Positions 53,601 through 62,763 of a stretch of DNA of 64,000 bases are shown here, in pieces (position 1 is the first letter of the stretch; every line of letters starts with the position of its first letter). The notes beneath the pieces were generated by a model. The model saw only the letters and a program-made list of their open reading frames with translations, ran no database searches and was not told the origin of the DNA. A program made the translations under genes and the position numbers. Source of the stretch: Rhynchonema sp. JSB1_4. Taxonomy: Eukaryota; Nematoda; Chromadorea; Monhysterida; Xyalidae. The stretch is taken from the NCBI GenBank assembly GCA_030248065.1, contig JASAMV010006734.1, positions 1-64,000 on the forward strand. The letters are read 5' to 3'.

Positions 53601-54968
53601 TGCAATCAACTAACAGCTCATGATGCGCACACGACATTTTTGTGAGTCGAGCGGCCATTTGGCCAGGTTCATCATGCAGATGACCACCAGTGAGATCCTG
53701 AAATCGGTATATCATCGTTTTGAGATCTCGAATTCGCATTTGGTCGATGATGATTAGTTCGGTGATGCACTTCAAAAGCCATCGTTCTTTTAGCATGAAA
53801 CTTTCTCAGGGCACAACTGCTCCAAGATATTGGCATATGGCAGTGACCAAACAGCCTCACACGTATTTAATGTAAGTTATGTATAGTTCAAGCCCTGTCA
53901 GGGATACCGATGGCTTGACGGAGCTTCGTCAAATTGGAGCCACCATGATTTCACAGATGGCCCATGGGTGCACCGGATCATCGTCGGTGCGAATGCACAA
54001 CAATCAAGTCAAGTGCTTGAGGCACTAATCAGATGGGCCGCTGTATTTTCAGCACAGATTACGGTAGGCTCCGACAGTATGGCATTTATGAACACATAGG
54101 TACATGTACCTTGTGTCATAGAATACGCCTCCATTCTGATCAATCCAAACGAGAAAGTTTCTCGACGTGATATCGTGATATTCGGCCGCCTTCGCATTCG
54201 CAAAATACAAATCCGGTTTCCAGAGCAGATCCAGAATCTCGACATCTTTGACGAGCACTTTCTTCGGCGCGTCATGTCGCAGCCGTCTATCGGACCACCG
54301 TTGTTGGAAGTAGACGTCAAGTTGGAAGTCCTGAAAACAATCAGGTTGTGACGGCGGCATTGAGCTGGCTGGGTCAGTCTTCTATGACCGATCACCGTGT
54401 TTAATTTGGACCGCGTTAAAATGTCGTATCGAATCCATGACCCCGTTTCGTTCGGCTTTCACGAACATTATACAGTGCACCAGGACACCGTCAATGCGCA
54501 TGCACCTCCAAATATAAATTCTCATAACACCTGTTTCCTTTAGTAAATTTTGTTGATGTTTAAAAGCAAATGAAAAAAACTGGAAGACGATCGACAACGT
54601 GTTCCTCCTCCACTCACCATACTCGTGGCGCGGAATGTCGACATGCCCTCAATGTACATTGAAATGGTCACGTTGGTCGCATTTTCTGAAAAATGTTTTT
54701 TCCTCAATTATGGAAATTCGGCAAAATTGAAAGTGCACATGTGCAGAAAGTCACCCTCATAAACGCTGGGGTGCTCTTTTTTGTCATATGCCCCACTTTG
54801 CAACATGTCGAGCATCGTTTGTGGCATCACGGACGTTTTGGCGGAATCGCAGACCCGACCGAAAGTGACAATTGTGGTGAGCGCAATGCAGGTGACAATC
54901 ATTTTGGGACTACGGAGAAAACCGCATTTCTTATGAAGGACAAGGGCGCTTTCAGTTCGATCATTCAC
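41624..54968 (-). CDS. Anion-selective Cys-loop receptor (GluCl/glycine-receptor-like), complete 11-exon gene
   Basis: Ligand-gated chloride channel subunit of the plasma membrane. Exons: 54968-54755, 54685-54618, 54330-54110, 53697-53615, 53303-53169, 52016-51802, 51732-51630, 51530-51382, 42705-42553, 42375-42159, 41826-41624; all junctions keep frame, giving 586 residues. The signal peptide probably starts at the second ATG (54902, MIVTCIALTTIVTFG). Landmarks: WKPDLYFANAK, Cys-loop C175-C189 with 13 residues between, and a second disulphide C234-C245 with ten between, as in GlyR and GluCl. M1 has YIPSALIVVISW. M2 carries PARVSLSITTLLTLSTQ with the P-A-R selectivity motif of anion channels. 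M3 is KAIDVWMGTCLSFVFGAMIEF. The M3-M4 loop is cysteine-rich, and M4 RYFFPTAFCVFNVVYWLFYL is in the last exon. G324, equivalent to GlyR A288, is the glycine found in ivermectin-sensitive GluCls. Glutamate or glycine as ligand cannot be settled by eye. The 8.7 kb intron 8 holds nested MITEs. Confidence 0.93.
41847..41979. mobile_element. ~130 bp hairpin MITE (Harbinger-like end)
   Basis: AGGCCCTAACTTCGTTCTCT at the left and AGAGAACGAAGCATGGGCG at the right pair over most of their length. The interior holds CTCGCGCGCTTGATTG and its imperfect complement. The outer end resembles the 48739-50626 element. Lies in the last intron of the receptor gene. Confidence 0.6.
43487..44930. repeat. Nested inverted-repeat block in receptor intron 8
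   Basis: An outer pair, GCATTCCGCATATTTATCTG at 43497 and its complement near 44890-44920, encloses three copies of the mariner-type end TTGGTCGCACAATGAC. Two are plus (43628, 44013) and one minus (44862). The TTAA foldback element 44078-44650 lies inside the second pair. The order suggests at least three rounds of insertion. Confidence 0.6.
44078..44650. mobile_element. 573 bp near-perfect palindrome with TTAA flanks
   Basis: The two arms, about 250 bp each around a ~60 bp centre, match almost base for base in inverted orientation. Ends AGGGGCCGCGACAT and ATGTCGCGCCCCCT are flanked by TTAA on both sides (44074-44077, 44651-44654). Each arm is open in the same outward-to-centre frame and encodes nearly the same ~60-residue string (QKLKDDIRRNMSYKD, RCFPHENHPRTSNVRNKSQ), not recognised as any family. 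The terminal AGGG and TTAA target resemble the 16040-20043 element. Confidence 0.8.
45241..45795. repeat. 125 bp direct repeat with a partial inverted copy between
   Basis: Copies at 45241-45365 and 45668-45795 share TTTCCAATATGCTGAATA, CAAACTTT(T/C)CTAGTGTCGA and ATGCARTTTCATCA. An inverted fragment at about 45583-45640 reads CCAATATGCTGAACAAG on the minus strand. Lies in receptor intron 8. Confidence 0.6.
48280..48697. mobile_element. End-truncated relative of the 24966 MITE
   Basis: The right end TATAATTCCACCT followed by TAA matches the 24966-25467 element. The interior has the same GGTCGC, GCGCCCAAAATT and GTTGAAAT(A)TTTCAACTT motifs. A matching left terminus was not found. Confidence 0.6.
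48739..50626. mobile_element. 1.9 kb Harbinger-like element
   Basis: Inverted ends AGGCCCAACTATACTTCGTT (left) and its complement (right) extend about 45 bp through CTCTGACGCAACAA. They are flanked by TAA at 48736-48738 and 50627-50629. No transposase was recognised. A hAT-like element (49293-50022) has inserted inside it. Confidence 0.75.
49293..50022. mobile_element. 730 bp MITE with A/T-run palindromes, nested in the 48739 element
   Basis: Ends CAGTGGTT and AACCACTG, flanked by an exact 9 bp duplication CACTATATG (49284-49292, 50023-50031). Immediately inside each end are alternating A9-10 and T9-10 blocks, the same plan as 36513-37227. The ninth shared base could be chance beside a hAT 8 bp duplication. 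Confidence 0.78.
52160..52206 (+). repeat. Dispersed repeat, copy 7
   Basis: Reads TTTCGCAGACGGACGGTGCA then CCAGGTCATCATCAGTGAGA and ATGCACCAGG. It sits just upstream (in the transcribed sense) of the receptor exon carrying M1 and M2. Confidence 0.7.
52329..52573. mobile_element. ~245 bp imperfect inverted-repeat element
   Basis: GAATTCACAAAACAAAGTCA near the left and TTGACTTTGCTCTGTGAATT at the right pair, followed by CAACTTCACCGTCA and TGACGGTGTAGTTG. No target duplication was found; the boundaries are approximate. Confidence 0.5.
53101..53130 (+). repeat. Dispersed repeat, copy 8
   Basis: CGTGCACCAGGCCATCGTCA followed by GGACAAATAC; only the core is preserved. In a receptor intron. Confidence 0.5.
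53967..54000 (+). repeat. Dispersed repeat, copy 9
   Basis: GGGTGCACCGGATCATCGTC then GGTGCGAATGCACAA, keeping the GTGCAC...GTGCAC edges. In a receptor intron. Confidence 0.6.
54474..54513 (+). repeat. Dispersed repeat, copy 10
   Basis: CAGTGCACCAGGACACCGTC then AATGCGCATGCACCTCC. In a receptor intron. Confidence 0.55.
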
Positions 54969-55048
54969 ACTTCTCTGAAAATTTGGTCATTTTTAGCAAG
55001 GGAGTTTTTTATCTGCTGGACCTGATCTAGACTCATTCAACGCAAGGG

Positions 55049-55099
55049 GCACCATGTCTTTGTCAGTGTTAATTTAACACTGACAAAGACCTGGTGCGT
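55049..55099. repeat. Perfect 17 bp-arm palindrome made from the dispersed repeat
   Basis: GTCTTTGTCAGTGTTAA, one base, then its exact complement, flanked by GCACCAT and CTGGTGC. It looks like two repeat halves (GCACCAGGTC..TCAGTG) joined head to head. Confidence 0.7.
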
Positions 55100-55689
55100 T
55101 AATATAAGCCAAAATGAGCTCATATGATTACAAAAAATTTTTGAGATCACATTTTTTATCCTGAGTTCGTAGTTGAAGACCGTTGTTGAAGCATCACTTG
55201 AGACATCAGAGAGAACGAGTAGTTGAACATCACAGATTCATGTCCTCAGCAAAATATACATCGTAGACAACTTAGGTGTGGATAGATAGAGATCGAGTGG
55301 TGCAAGTGGTTGGCAGGTAGTTCAGAGGGCATAAACTTTTTGTCATTTATGATTCCCAATATCATTGGGCGGCTCGCTGAACGCCTCTCGTAGTATGGGC
55401 GAACCGGCAATTTTTTAACATCGTTCTACTTACTTAAATGGGGTCCAACTTCACGAGTTGTACGCTCGTAAAACGTGAACAACGACTTTACAACAACGCA
55501 CATTTTTTTCTAAACACATTAAAAAATGAAGAGATGCAGGAAATTTATTTGGCATGAAAGGAAAAGATTTCGGTAGACGTTTAGTCTTATACGTTTACCC
55601 TGCGTCGACAGTAGAGGCAGATGTATAACCGGATAATAACGGTCCGGAATCATCTTCATAACAAAGTTGTTATGACCGTTTTTCACTAA

Positions 55690-55722
55690 TGGACGGTGCA
55701 CCAGGTCATCGTCAGTGCACAC
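55690..55722 (+). repeat. Dispersed repeat, copy 11
   Basis: GGACGGTGCACCAGGTCATC then GTCAGTGCAC, preceded by TTTTTCACTAAT like other copies. Confidence 0.65.
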
Positions 55723-57628
55723 TGGCTGCAGCAATGATGGCACCAAAATGGTCAGAGGATGTGCGCCTGCTAAGATCAGAGCCAAGGATTACATAAAGGT
55801 CATATAAGAAAATGGTTTTTGCTCTTTTTGACAAAAACGCTGCCCATACGGTTCCAGGTTGGCAACACGTTAAATTCAAATTTATACCTTCGTAATGTTT
55901 TGTGACCGTTTGACCGACCCGGTCCAAGAGACTATCACGAGCCGTAATTTGATATGCATGGTGTACATAGTATGCACATAGTCCCCGCCGTCAAGACAAC
56001 ACATTTTGGTCATAAATGAACGCGAAAAAAAGGTGCGCTTTAGGCCCAGCGGAACCATTCGGGCCACCCAGCCGACTGACTTCAGAATTTTTTCACTCTT
56101 TGGTCACCAGATGTTTCTATGCGTTCGACGACTAAAACAAACAACTGCGAATGTTCTATAAAATAAACACTCAAATGAAGAAAGTGCAGCAGCTTGCACA
56201 TCTTTATAACTTTTGTCCAAGCAGGTTTTGAGTACAATATTCTTTGATGAAAGATCAGAGGAAAATATGAAGCACGACGATACAAGTATTTTCATGATCT
56301 TTTCACAGAAGCGAACAATGACAGGGTCTGATCAGGTATAGCAACTCCAAAGACCTGCAAAACTGCCAGACGGTCAGCTAAGTGTTTCAAACAAACGCAA
56401 CTCAAACACCAGGCTGTCTGAGGAATGTGAAGATTATTTCGGCTTATTTTACTGCGGTTGACGCGCGTGGTCACTCACACAAAGAGAATTTTCAACTCAT
56501 CCGTTCTTGTGCTTCTTAATGTGTATGTATACAGCTGGCTATATTTCCACGATCTGGGTAACCCAGCCCGCACCATTCGTTTCCAAATCCACGCAGAACA
56601 CAATCATCTATGCGGGCAAGCACAGTCCAATACGACAACGGTTGGATATGGGCAAGACCCGTTTGGACCAAGATGTCGACCAACATAGAAGCAATTCCCC
56701 CACACTGCTTTGCCCGCAAATTTGATGCGGCTTCATATGTGATTTCGAGCATCAGCGTTTGGCTCTTTTCATTCAGGCTCTCAAGCATCAAAGCAGAGTC
56801 ACGGTTTCAAAATTAGTTTTCAGAGATCCAACGGATATTTTGTTTGTATAAGAAGAAAAAACGGTGCCAAACCTCTGCTTGCACAAATCAGGATTTTCTG
56901 GAACGCTCTATGGGGGAACACTTGAACATCTTATTAAAAATTGTGTGTTCGTGCACAAAGGTTGTGATGTGTTTTGAGCTGGCGTTTGGAGTGAGTGAGT
57001 GCAAGATAAAAGATCGACCAGAGGTCTATCAACTAAAACGTTGCAAATGTTTGCAATACTAAGGGCCATCTTTGGGTTTTACATTGATAATCGCTCATCT
57101 GTGGCCCTCGAGCACCTTTCAGCCGTTTCCTTGTTTCTTCTTTTTGCAAGAAGTGCGCAACATAAACTTTGCAGTTGCTCATCTGGAGCCTCCAGGCGTT
57201 TCTTTCTTCATCTGCGCGAAAAAAGAGTAACATGACATTCGCTACTTGTTACCGTAACCTTGATATGGATCAGAAATGAAAGGGATAACTTGATGCACAG
57301 TTGGGTGTCTATGACAGCAGAGTATGAGCATACATAATCTTGTCATCTCAGATTGCAAAAGTGTGCATGGACCACAAGAACCCGAAATATGGGTATGTAT
57401 GTGCATTATTGCATTTAGCACCCACGTTTTTGTGGTCCCACCCATTGTGTAACATGAGATCAGGCACACTTCAAGCATGTGACAAACTGCGCAACAGCTA
57501 CCGCAACGTTGCTCACAAAATATTTGGAAAAATGTTGCGCAGCAAAGCCAGCTTTGGTTGCACCCTGAAAATGGAAATGGACTAGTTTTGGATGAATCAG
57601 AATTTTTACTTTTCGTATGTAACTCTGA

Positions 57629-57781
57629 AGGCCACTTTACACTTTGTCCCGTTGCGCTACACGCAACATTTTCTCGCGCGTTGATTGGCTCATGCGCGAC
57701 CAACACCCAATCAGCGCGTCAGAAAACGTTGCGCGTACAGCAACGAGACAACTATAAGGGGCATACCGTATAAAGTGGCCT
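57629..57781. mobile_element. 153 bp hairpin MITE
   Basis: AGGCCACTTTACAC at the left and GTATAAAGTGGCCT at the right, with inner pairs GCGCGTTGATTGG and CCAATCAGCGCG and GTTGCGC copies in both directions. Flanks are TGA and TTA, one base short of a clean TWA duplication. Confidence 0.7.
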
Positions 57782-58297
57782 TTACTACTACTTTCGAACT
57801 TCAAATGTATATCCAACGCCCCAACATGCATTCCTCAAGCAATATTGCGCAACATTAGAAAGTGCGCAACATTGCGTGATCACAAAAAACAACCAGATCA
57901 TTATCACCCATGCCACCCGATGGGTTTATGCACACTATTATGCAACATCACGCAAACAAACGCGTGTGTGTATCATTTCTGTCAGTCAGCAACAACAACA
58001 ATCATATCAAAAAAGTGGGAGGAGCCCAAACACGCCGAGACAAGAACGGAAATGAAACACGGCGCAGACAAAAACTGGCTGGCTTGAGGTTGCAGCAGGT
58101 TTGCACCGACGTTTTTGGTGTGCATCACTCAAGCAAGCATTGTGGCGTCGTGCTGTTTTTGTACCAAACAGTTGCTTTTGGGCAGTAGATACCCTGATAG
58201 ATGATAAATTGTCGGTATTGATGATATATGTACATGTAGGGTTTGGGCCACAAGGCTGAAATTTTTCTGTTTGCACTATTGATCAGCTTTCCCCACT

Positions 58298-58340
58298 GGT
58301 GGTGCACTGCACCAGGTCATCGTCAGCTAGAGTGCACGTC
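58298..58340 (+). repeat. Dispersed repeat, copy 12
   Basis: GGTGGTGCACTGCACCAGGT then CATCGTCAGC and GTGCACG. Confidence 0.6.
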
Positions 58341-60613
58341 AGAATCAGTCTGTCGATTCCACACAATTTCAGCTAAGAACCTATTCTTTTTAGTCCTGGA
58401 AAGCCATCAATGCAAACGTTACTGCCCGACCAACCACAACCTATTCATGACAATAATGAATTCCGGTGTCTGTACTTTTTTATCCAAGACCTGCCCAATC
58501 CAAAAGGTTGCTCTTTTCAATATCACAATCTTATACAATCATGCATGAACCTAGTTTTTTCATTTCCAGACTTTCTGACTGCAGGAACGTTTATCATAAA
58601 CGCATACCTGGCTGACCAAACAGTTTAGTAGGCACTCATTGGCATCAAAAAACCAGCAGCTACAATACCACTGGGCTTCATGCACAACTTTATTTTTAGC
58701 CTTTTCCAGCAAAACAGACCCAATTTCAATCAATCATGGGCTGTCCATGCCCTGGTTCGGCACCGTTCGCCGCATGATGTGTGTTCAGCTGGTTTTTTGA
58801 GAAAGCTGTTTATCGGGTCCCAAAGTTCTGTTTTTATACGAACTGGTTTCATAAAAAAACCCAACCTCTAATTTACAAATATTTTGTTTGACTCATTTTC
58901 GTCAGTCACACTGAAAATGGGTGTGGTTTCATGTGTTTGTGCTTCCTGTCACATTTTATGTTGTCATACGTTCTGGTCTTATCAATTTTACGGCCTAAAC
59001 AGGTTGTTTGCACATTACTTTCATTCTTTCACTCAAGTATGCTTATCATGGACCGGAAACTTCCATTTGGTGACCCCTAGCTTGCAAGTTTTTGTTCAAG
59101 TTATATTTCAGAGTGTGAGCTTAGATTTATATCGTACCTAAACAACGTTCCAAATTCTAAGGTTAGCAGATAAAACAACCTAAAGTTTTTTACGCTTTTC
59201 AAATTATCTGGGTTCTTATGAGAAAAGTTCAAGATGAGCTTGTGTGGGACGATGTGCTTTAGATCCTGTTTCTTTTTCTTTATGGAGTGGCGGATGATTT
59301 TTTAGTCGTTCCAAAATGCCATGCAGAGTCTGTGAGCCATCTCACTACGACTTTTTGCTATTTGATTTTGAGACAGAAAAAAATTCATACAAAACCCCGA
59401 AACAAACGAATAAAAAGCATTTTAGCCGCATGGTGACTGTGGCAGCCTTATCATGTTCCTACGTCAATAAATACACTACCAGCCAGCTGGGGGCTGTATG
59501 ATATCAGAATATGATGGTATAAAAAGGTTACCGATTGGTTTAGTGTTCCATGCAATATAGGAGAGAAACAGCGCTGGGAAAACAGAGTATCTCAAAAGAG
59601 CGCTTGTTTTCCTGGGGTGACTCTCGTTATGAAACTTGCTTTTTTCTTGGAAAAAAGTTTTTTCTTCGCTTTTTTATCCCAATAATCCACGTTGCATTAG
59701 TGTTCCACCCACACCCAAAACCCAGGCGGCCGGAAGCTGAGACTTTCTGGTGCTGAATATTATCTGGGAGCTATTTCATATCAGAATACCGAAACGCTGC
59801 TTTTTTGAGAAAAAAGCCGCCCGGTCCGGCTTTGAAGCAATAAACGAATTTATAACCGCTCTTCCAGCTTTAATTCCAGTTAAGCTTTTCTGGTAGTAAA
59901 AAGTTGAAAAAAGCTAGAACTGACCCCAAAAGTACCAGACTAAGATGGTAGTACCCGGCCCCATGCTTGTCACTATCATTAGTTAGTCTGCCACGTTTAT
60001 CATTGGGCGTTCTATCTTAGAGGTTTGGTCTGGGCTCCAAACTTGGCGATCGGTTTGGTTTTGGTTCGGTCTAGGCTGAAGTGCTTTATATCGAACAGAA
60101 TCGTAAAACACCACCAGCCCAATCACAATCGTTTGCAAAACTATAAACATAATTTATATCTAGATTTCTTGTCTCGTATAGCCACTTGAAGTTAGTCTGA
60201 TGGGTTGATGTTTCACACGGTGAGTTGCGAGTCAAAAATCAAACCAGGCCGAACCGGACCTACACCAAAGTTTGTCATCCACATTCGTAAATAAATAGTA
60301 CACCAGTGGTTCTGTCAAATCCCCTGACTTCAATTGCCATCACTCATTCGTCCTTATATGTGTAGCTTGTTTTATTAATCGGCATGTTTGTTTGTTTTTG
60401 TTGGCTTTCCGCAATTTTCGATGCATTTCGATCCTGTCGGTACTGTCCGTGGGTTGGTCACCTTCTTTGGCTACAGTTGAGAAAAAGAAGGTATGCCCAC
60501 TGGTATGTATCCCCCATATCATGATCACTACAACGAGGCAGACCGTGAGCAGATCGGTGCCCTGTGCTTCAAAAGAAACTAAATTTTAGTTTCAGACAAC
60601 GTTCAGTATTACC

Positions 60614-62763
60614 ATGACTCCAAATTTTGCGATTGTTCTTATTGTCACACAACTACTGCTGCTCATGACAAACTGTGAAACATTTCGCATCAAATTGGAT
60701 GAACAGAATTGTCCTGAATCTCTGGATCTCGAGCTGCCCGGCTGGCCAGAGGGGAACAGCACGTTTTCGGAAGGTTCGTTTTTTGTCAGTTCTTTACAAT
60801 TTTGCAACTTTTCACAACTGTTAGGGTTATTCTATCATATTGATACAATCACGGGCCATTTTAAAATTGTTCGTTCTTGAGAGAATCGCGTATATGCACA
60901 GTACACCAACACTGATAAAAACAGACGTCATTTCCGTTCATAAAAAACGAGTGAGCGTGTGGCGTCGAAGCAGCTGTTTTTTTTCTTTGGACCCCAAGTG
61001 GGTGCCAGTTAGAAATCAGATGACATGACGCTTTGTAAAGGTAACGCAACTATGTATACGGTACGCATTTGAGGAATTTTATCAGCGCAAAAATGCCAGC
61101 GACCGTTTTTCCGCTTTTAATCACATGCACACTACGGCTTATCATCAAAGTTCACTCCAATTTCTGTTTGGGTACGTATGCACCATTTTATGACTGTTTA
61201 TATATGTATCATTTTGTTTACTGACTGACAGGGGGTAAAACACCAGAAAAAATTCAAGTTTGGACATGGATATTATCAGGAGTGCTATATTTTTTGTCTA
61301 CTGTTTTTTTTCACCACCGCTATTTTATCGCTTTGTGTGGGAGACGGTTTTGAGAACTCAATCAACTCAGGGCTGGTGGAGTTTCGGAGTGCTTATGGCG
61401 CAATTGAGATTTCGGGTCGGAAGAAATATCAAACTCTGTCCACCATCTTAAATCAGATTTTATAGGACAATTTATCACTTCACATTTCGGCCACTCAAGA
61501 ACTCGTTTTGCTAGCCGTTGTAAATTCGATGTAGTGAAAGAAATATAATGATAAATGTGGTGAACCTACATTATAAATGTTTTGAGAGTCTCATTCACTA
61601 AATGCGTGGTACACCACCAGGTCATCTTCAATGCGAATGCATGAGTTTACATAACTTGGACACCTTACTTGTTACAATAATAGTTTGCGTTTCAACTCAA
61701 ACTTCATTGCAGTTATTTCTATACAGTCGCAGTCTCACCAGTTAACTGTTTGGCAAATGAATTAGTGCGCATACCCCATGAGTGGTGCACCTGCTGCGCA
61801 ACGCGGCGCCTTGCAAATTTGCAACCTCTTGTGTAAATTTGGGGATAATCCACAACTATTATACGGTACATCATACAGTGTCCGCTTGTGTAACTCAATT
61901 AAGTGGAGTCGGGGAAAGATCAAATTACGAGCATCATAACGGTCTTTTGTCCAAATAATTCCACAAGCCACTTCAAGAAGAGAAAATGTTGATGTTTACC
62001 ACACAGCGTGCACACACACACACACACACACACACACCACTCTTGTGTACAATTTCTATTGGGGGACTAAAACAACAAAAATGTCTGCTTTATTGGGAGG
62101 GGACCAGAATGACCTTTACGGTAGATTAGTGAACAAATTACCCGGAAGTGCGACTTGCTACACAACGTTGTGCAAATAATAAGTTTGGTGTCGTCTCAGT
62201 GACAAGAACAACAAACATGAGCTAGACAAATCAACAAAACAAGTCAAACTTTGTCACACTTGTCTGGTCTTGGTGTATAATCTCCCTTGAACAACAGATG
62301 TGGGACACGGGAAGGGACCCGCTCCAATGTTGTGCGCAAAACCTATACTCATGGTGATTCAGTGACACGACAATGTTATTGTACAATTGTCCGCTATAGT
62401 TGACCAGTGTAGAAATTCGTGATCAGGTGAACAGCTTTTACGCTGGTCAAAGTTCAGCTCTCTCTCTGAAGAAAGTTTAAAACACAACTATTCCATCTGC
62501 ACAGGTGCAAATGAGAAATGTTTTATTTATACCTATGGACCCCAAATGTTTCCAAAACACATACGCAAAACTTTTCCCGCATTATGCAGACCCCGACAGC
62601 CCCATCACCAACAGCACCTCCTATTGTGGTCTATCCTCATGCTGCACCCCTGATCAACAACAACGTCTATTTGAGCACAGCGACAACGCAGTGAGACAAA
62701 CAATGAGGGATGCAATTGCACCATTGATCGCGGGGCTGGATGGCAGAATGCTGACTATTAGAG
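60614..62763 (+). CDS. Glypican-like gene, first two exons (tentative, partial)
   Basis: Glypicans are GPI-anchored heparan-sulphate proteoglycans that tune morphogen signalling at the cell surface. Exon 62505-62763 follows a CACAG acceptor and ends at a strong GTGAGT donor. It encodes PKCFQNTYAKLF, then YCGLSSCCTPDQQQRL and a helical stretch (NAVRQTMRDAIAPL). The spacing of the single Cys, the Cys about 30 residues later and the CCT(P/S)EME-like motif matches the start of the mature glypican core. The exon is entered in phase 0. Upstream, 60614-60784 encodes a signal peptide (MTPNFAIVLIVTQLLLLMTNC) and can end in phase 0 at GTCAGT; a better-looking donor at 60774 gives the wrong phase. The join is therefore uncertain. 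Later glypican exons, the glycosaminoglycan sites and the GPI signal would lie beyond 62763; none was found by 64000. Confidence 0.48.
61609..61643 (+). repeat. Dispersed repeat, copy 13
   Basis: GGTACACCACCAGGTCATCT then TCAATGCGAATGCATG, with TTCACTAAATGC on the left. Confidence 0.55.
62010..62038. repeat. (CA)n microsatellite
   Basis: About 14 uninterrupted CA units in the intron between the two tentative glypican exons. Confidence 0.9.

Larger units (their letters stand above)
54969..60613. other. Intergenic region between the receptor and glypican-like genes
   Basis: No exon was supported. Divergent transcription on the two sides means promoters for both genes should lie here. Contents seen: a perfect short palindrome at 55049-55099, repeat copies at 55690 and 58298, and a hairpin MITE at 57629-57781. 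The remainder is AT-rich and featureless. Confidence 0.4.

Noticed and set aside
61093..61170. Alternative signal-peptide exon MPATVFPLLITC before GTACGT
   Set aside because: The donor is good but leaves phase 1, which does not fit the phase-0 entry of the glypican-like exon at 62505.
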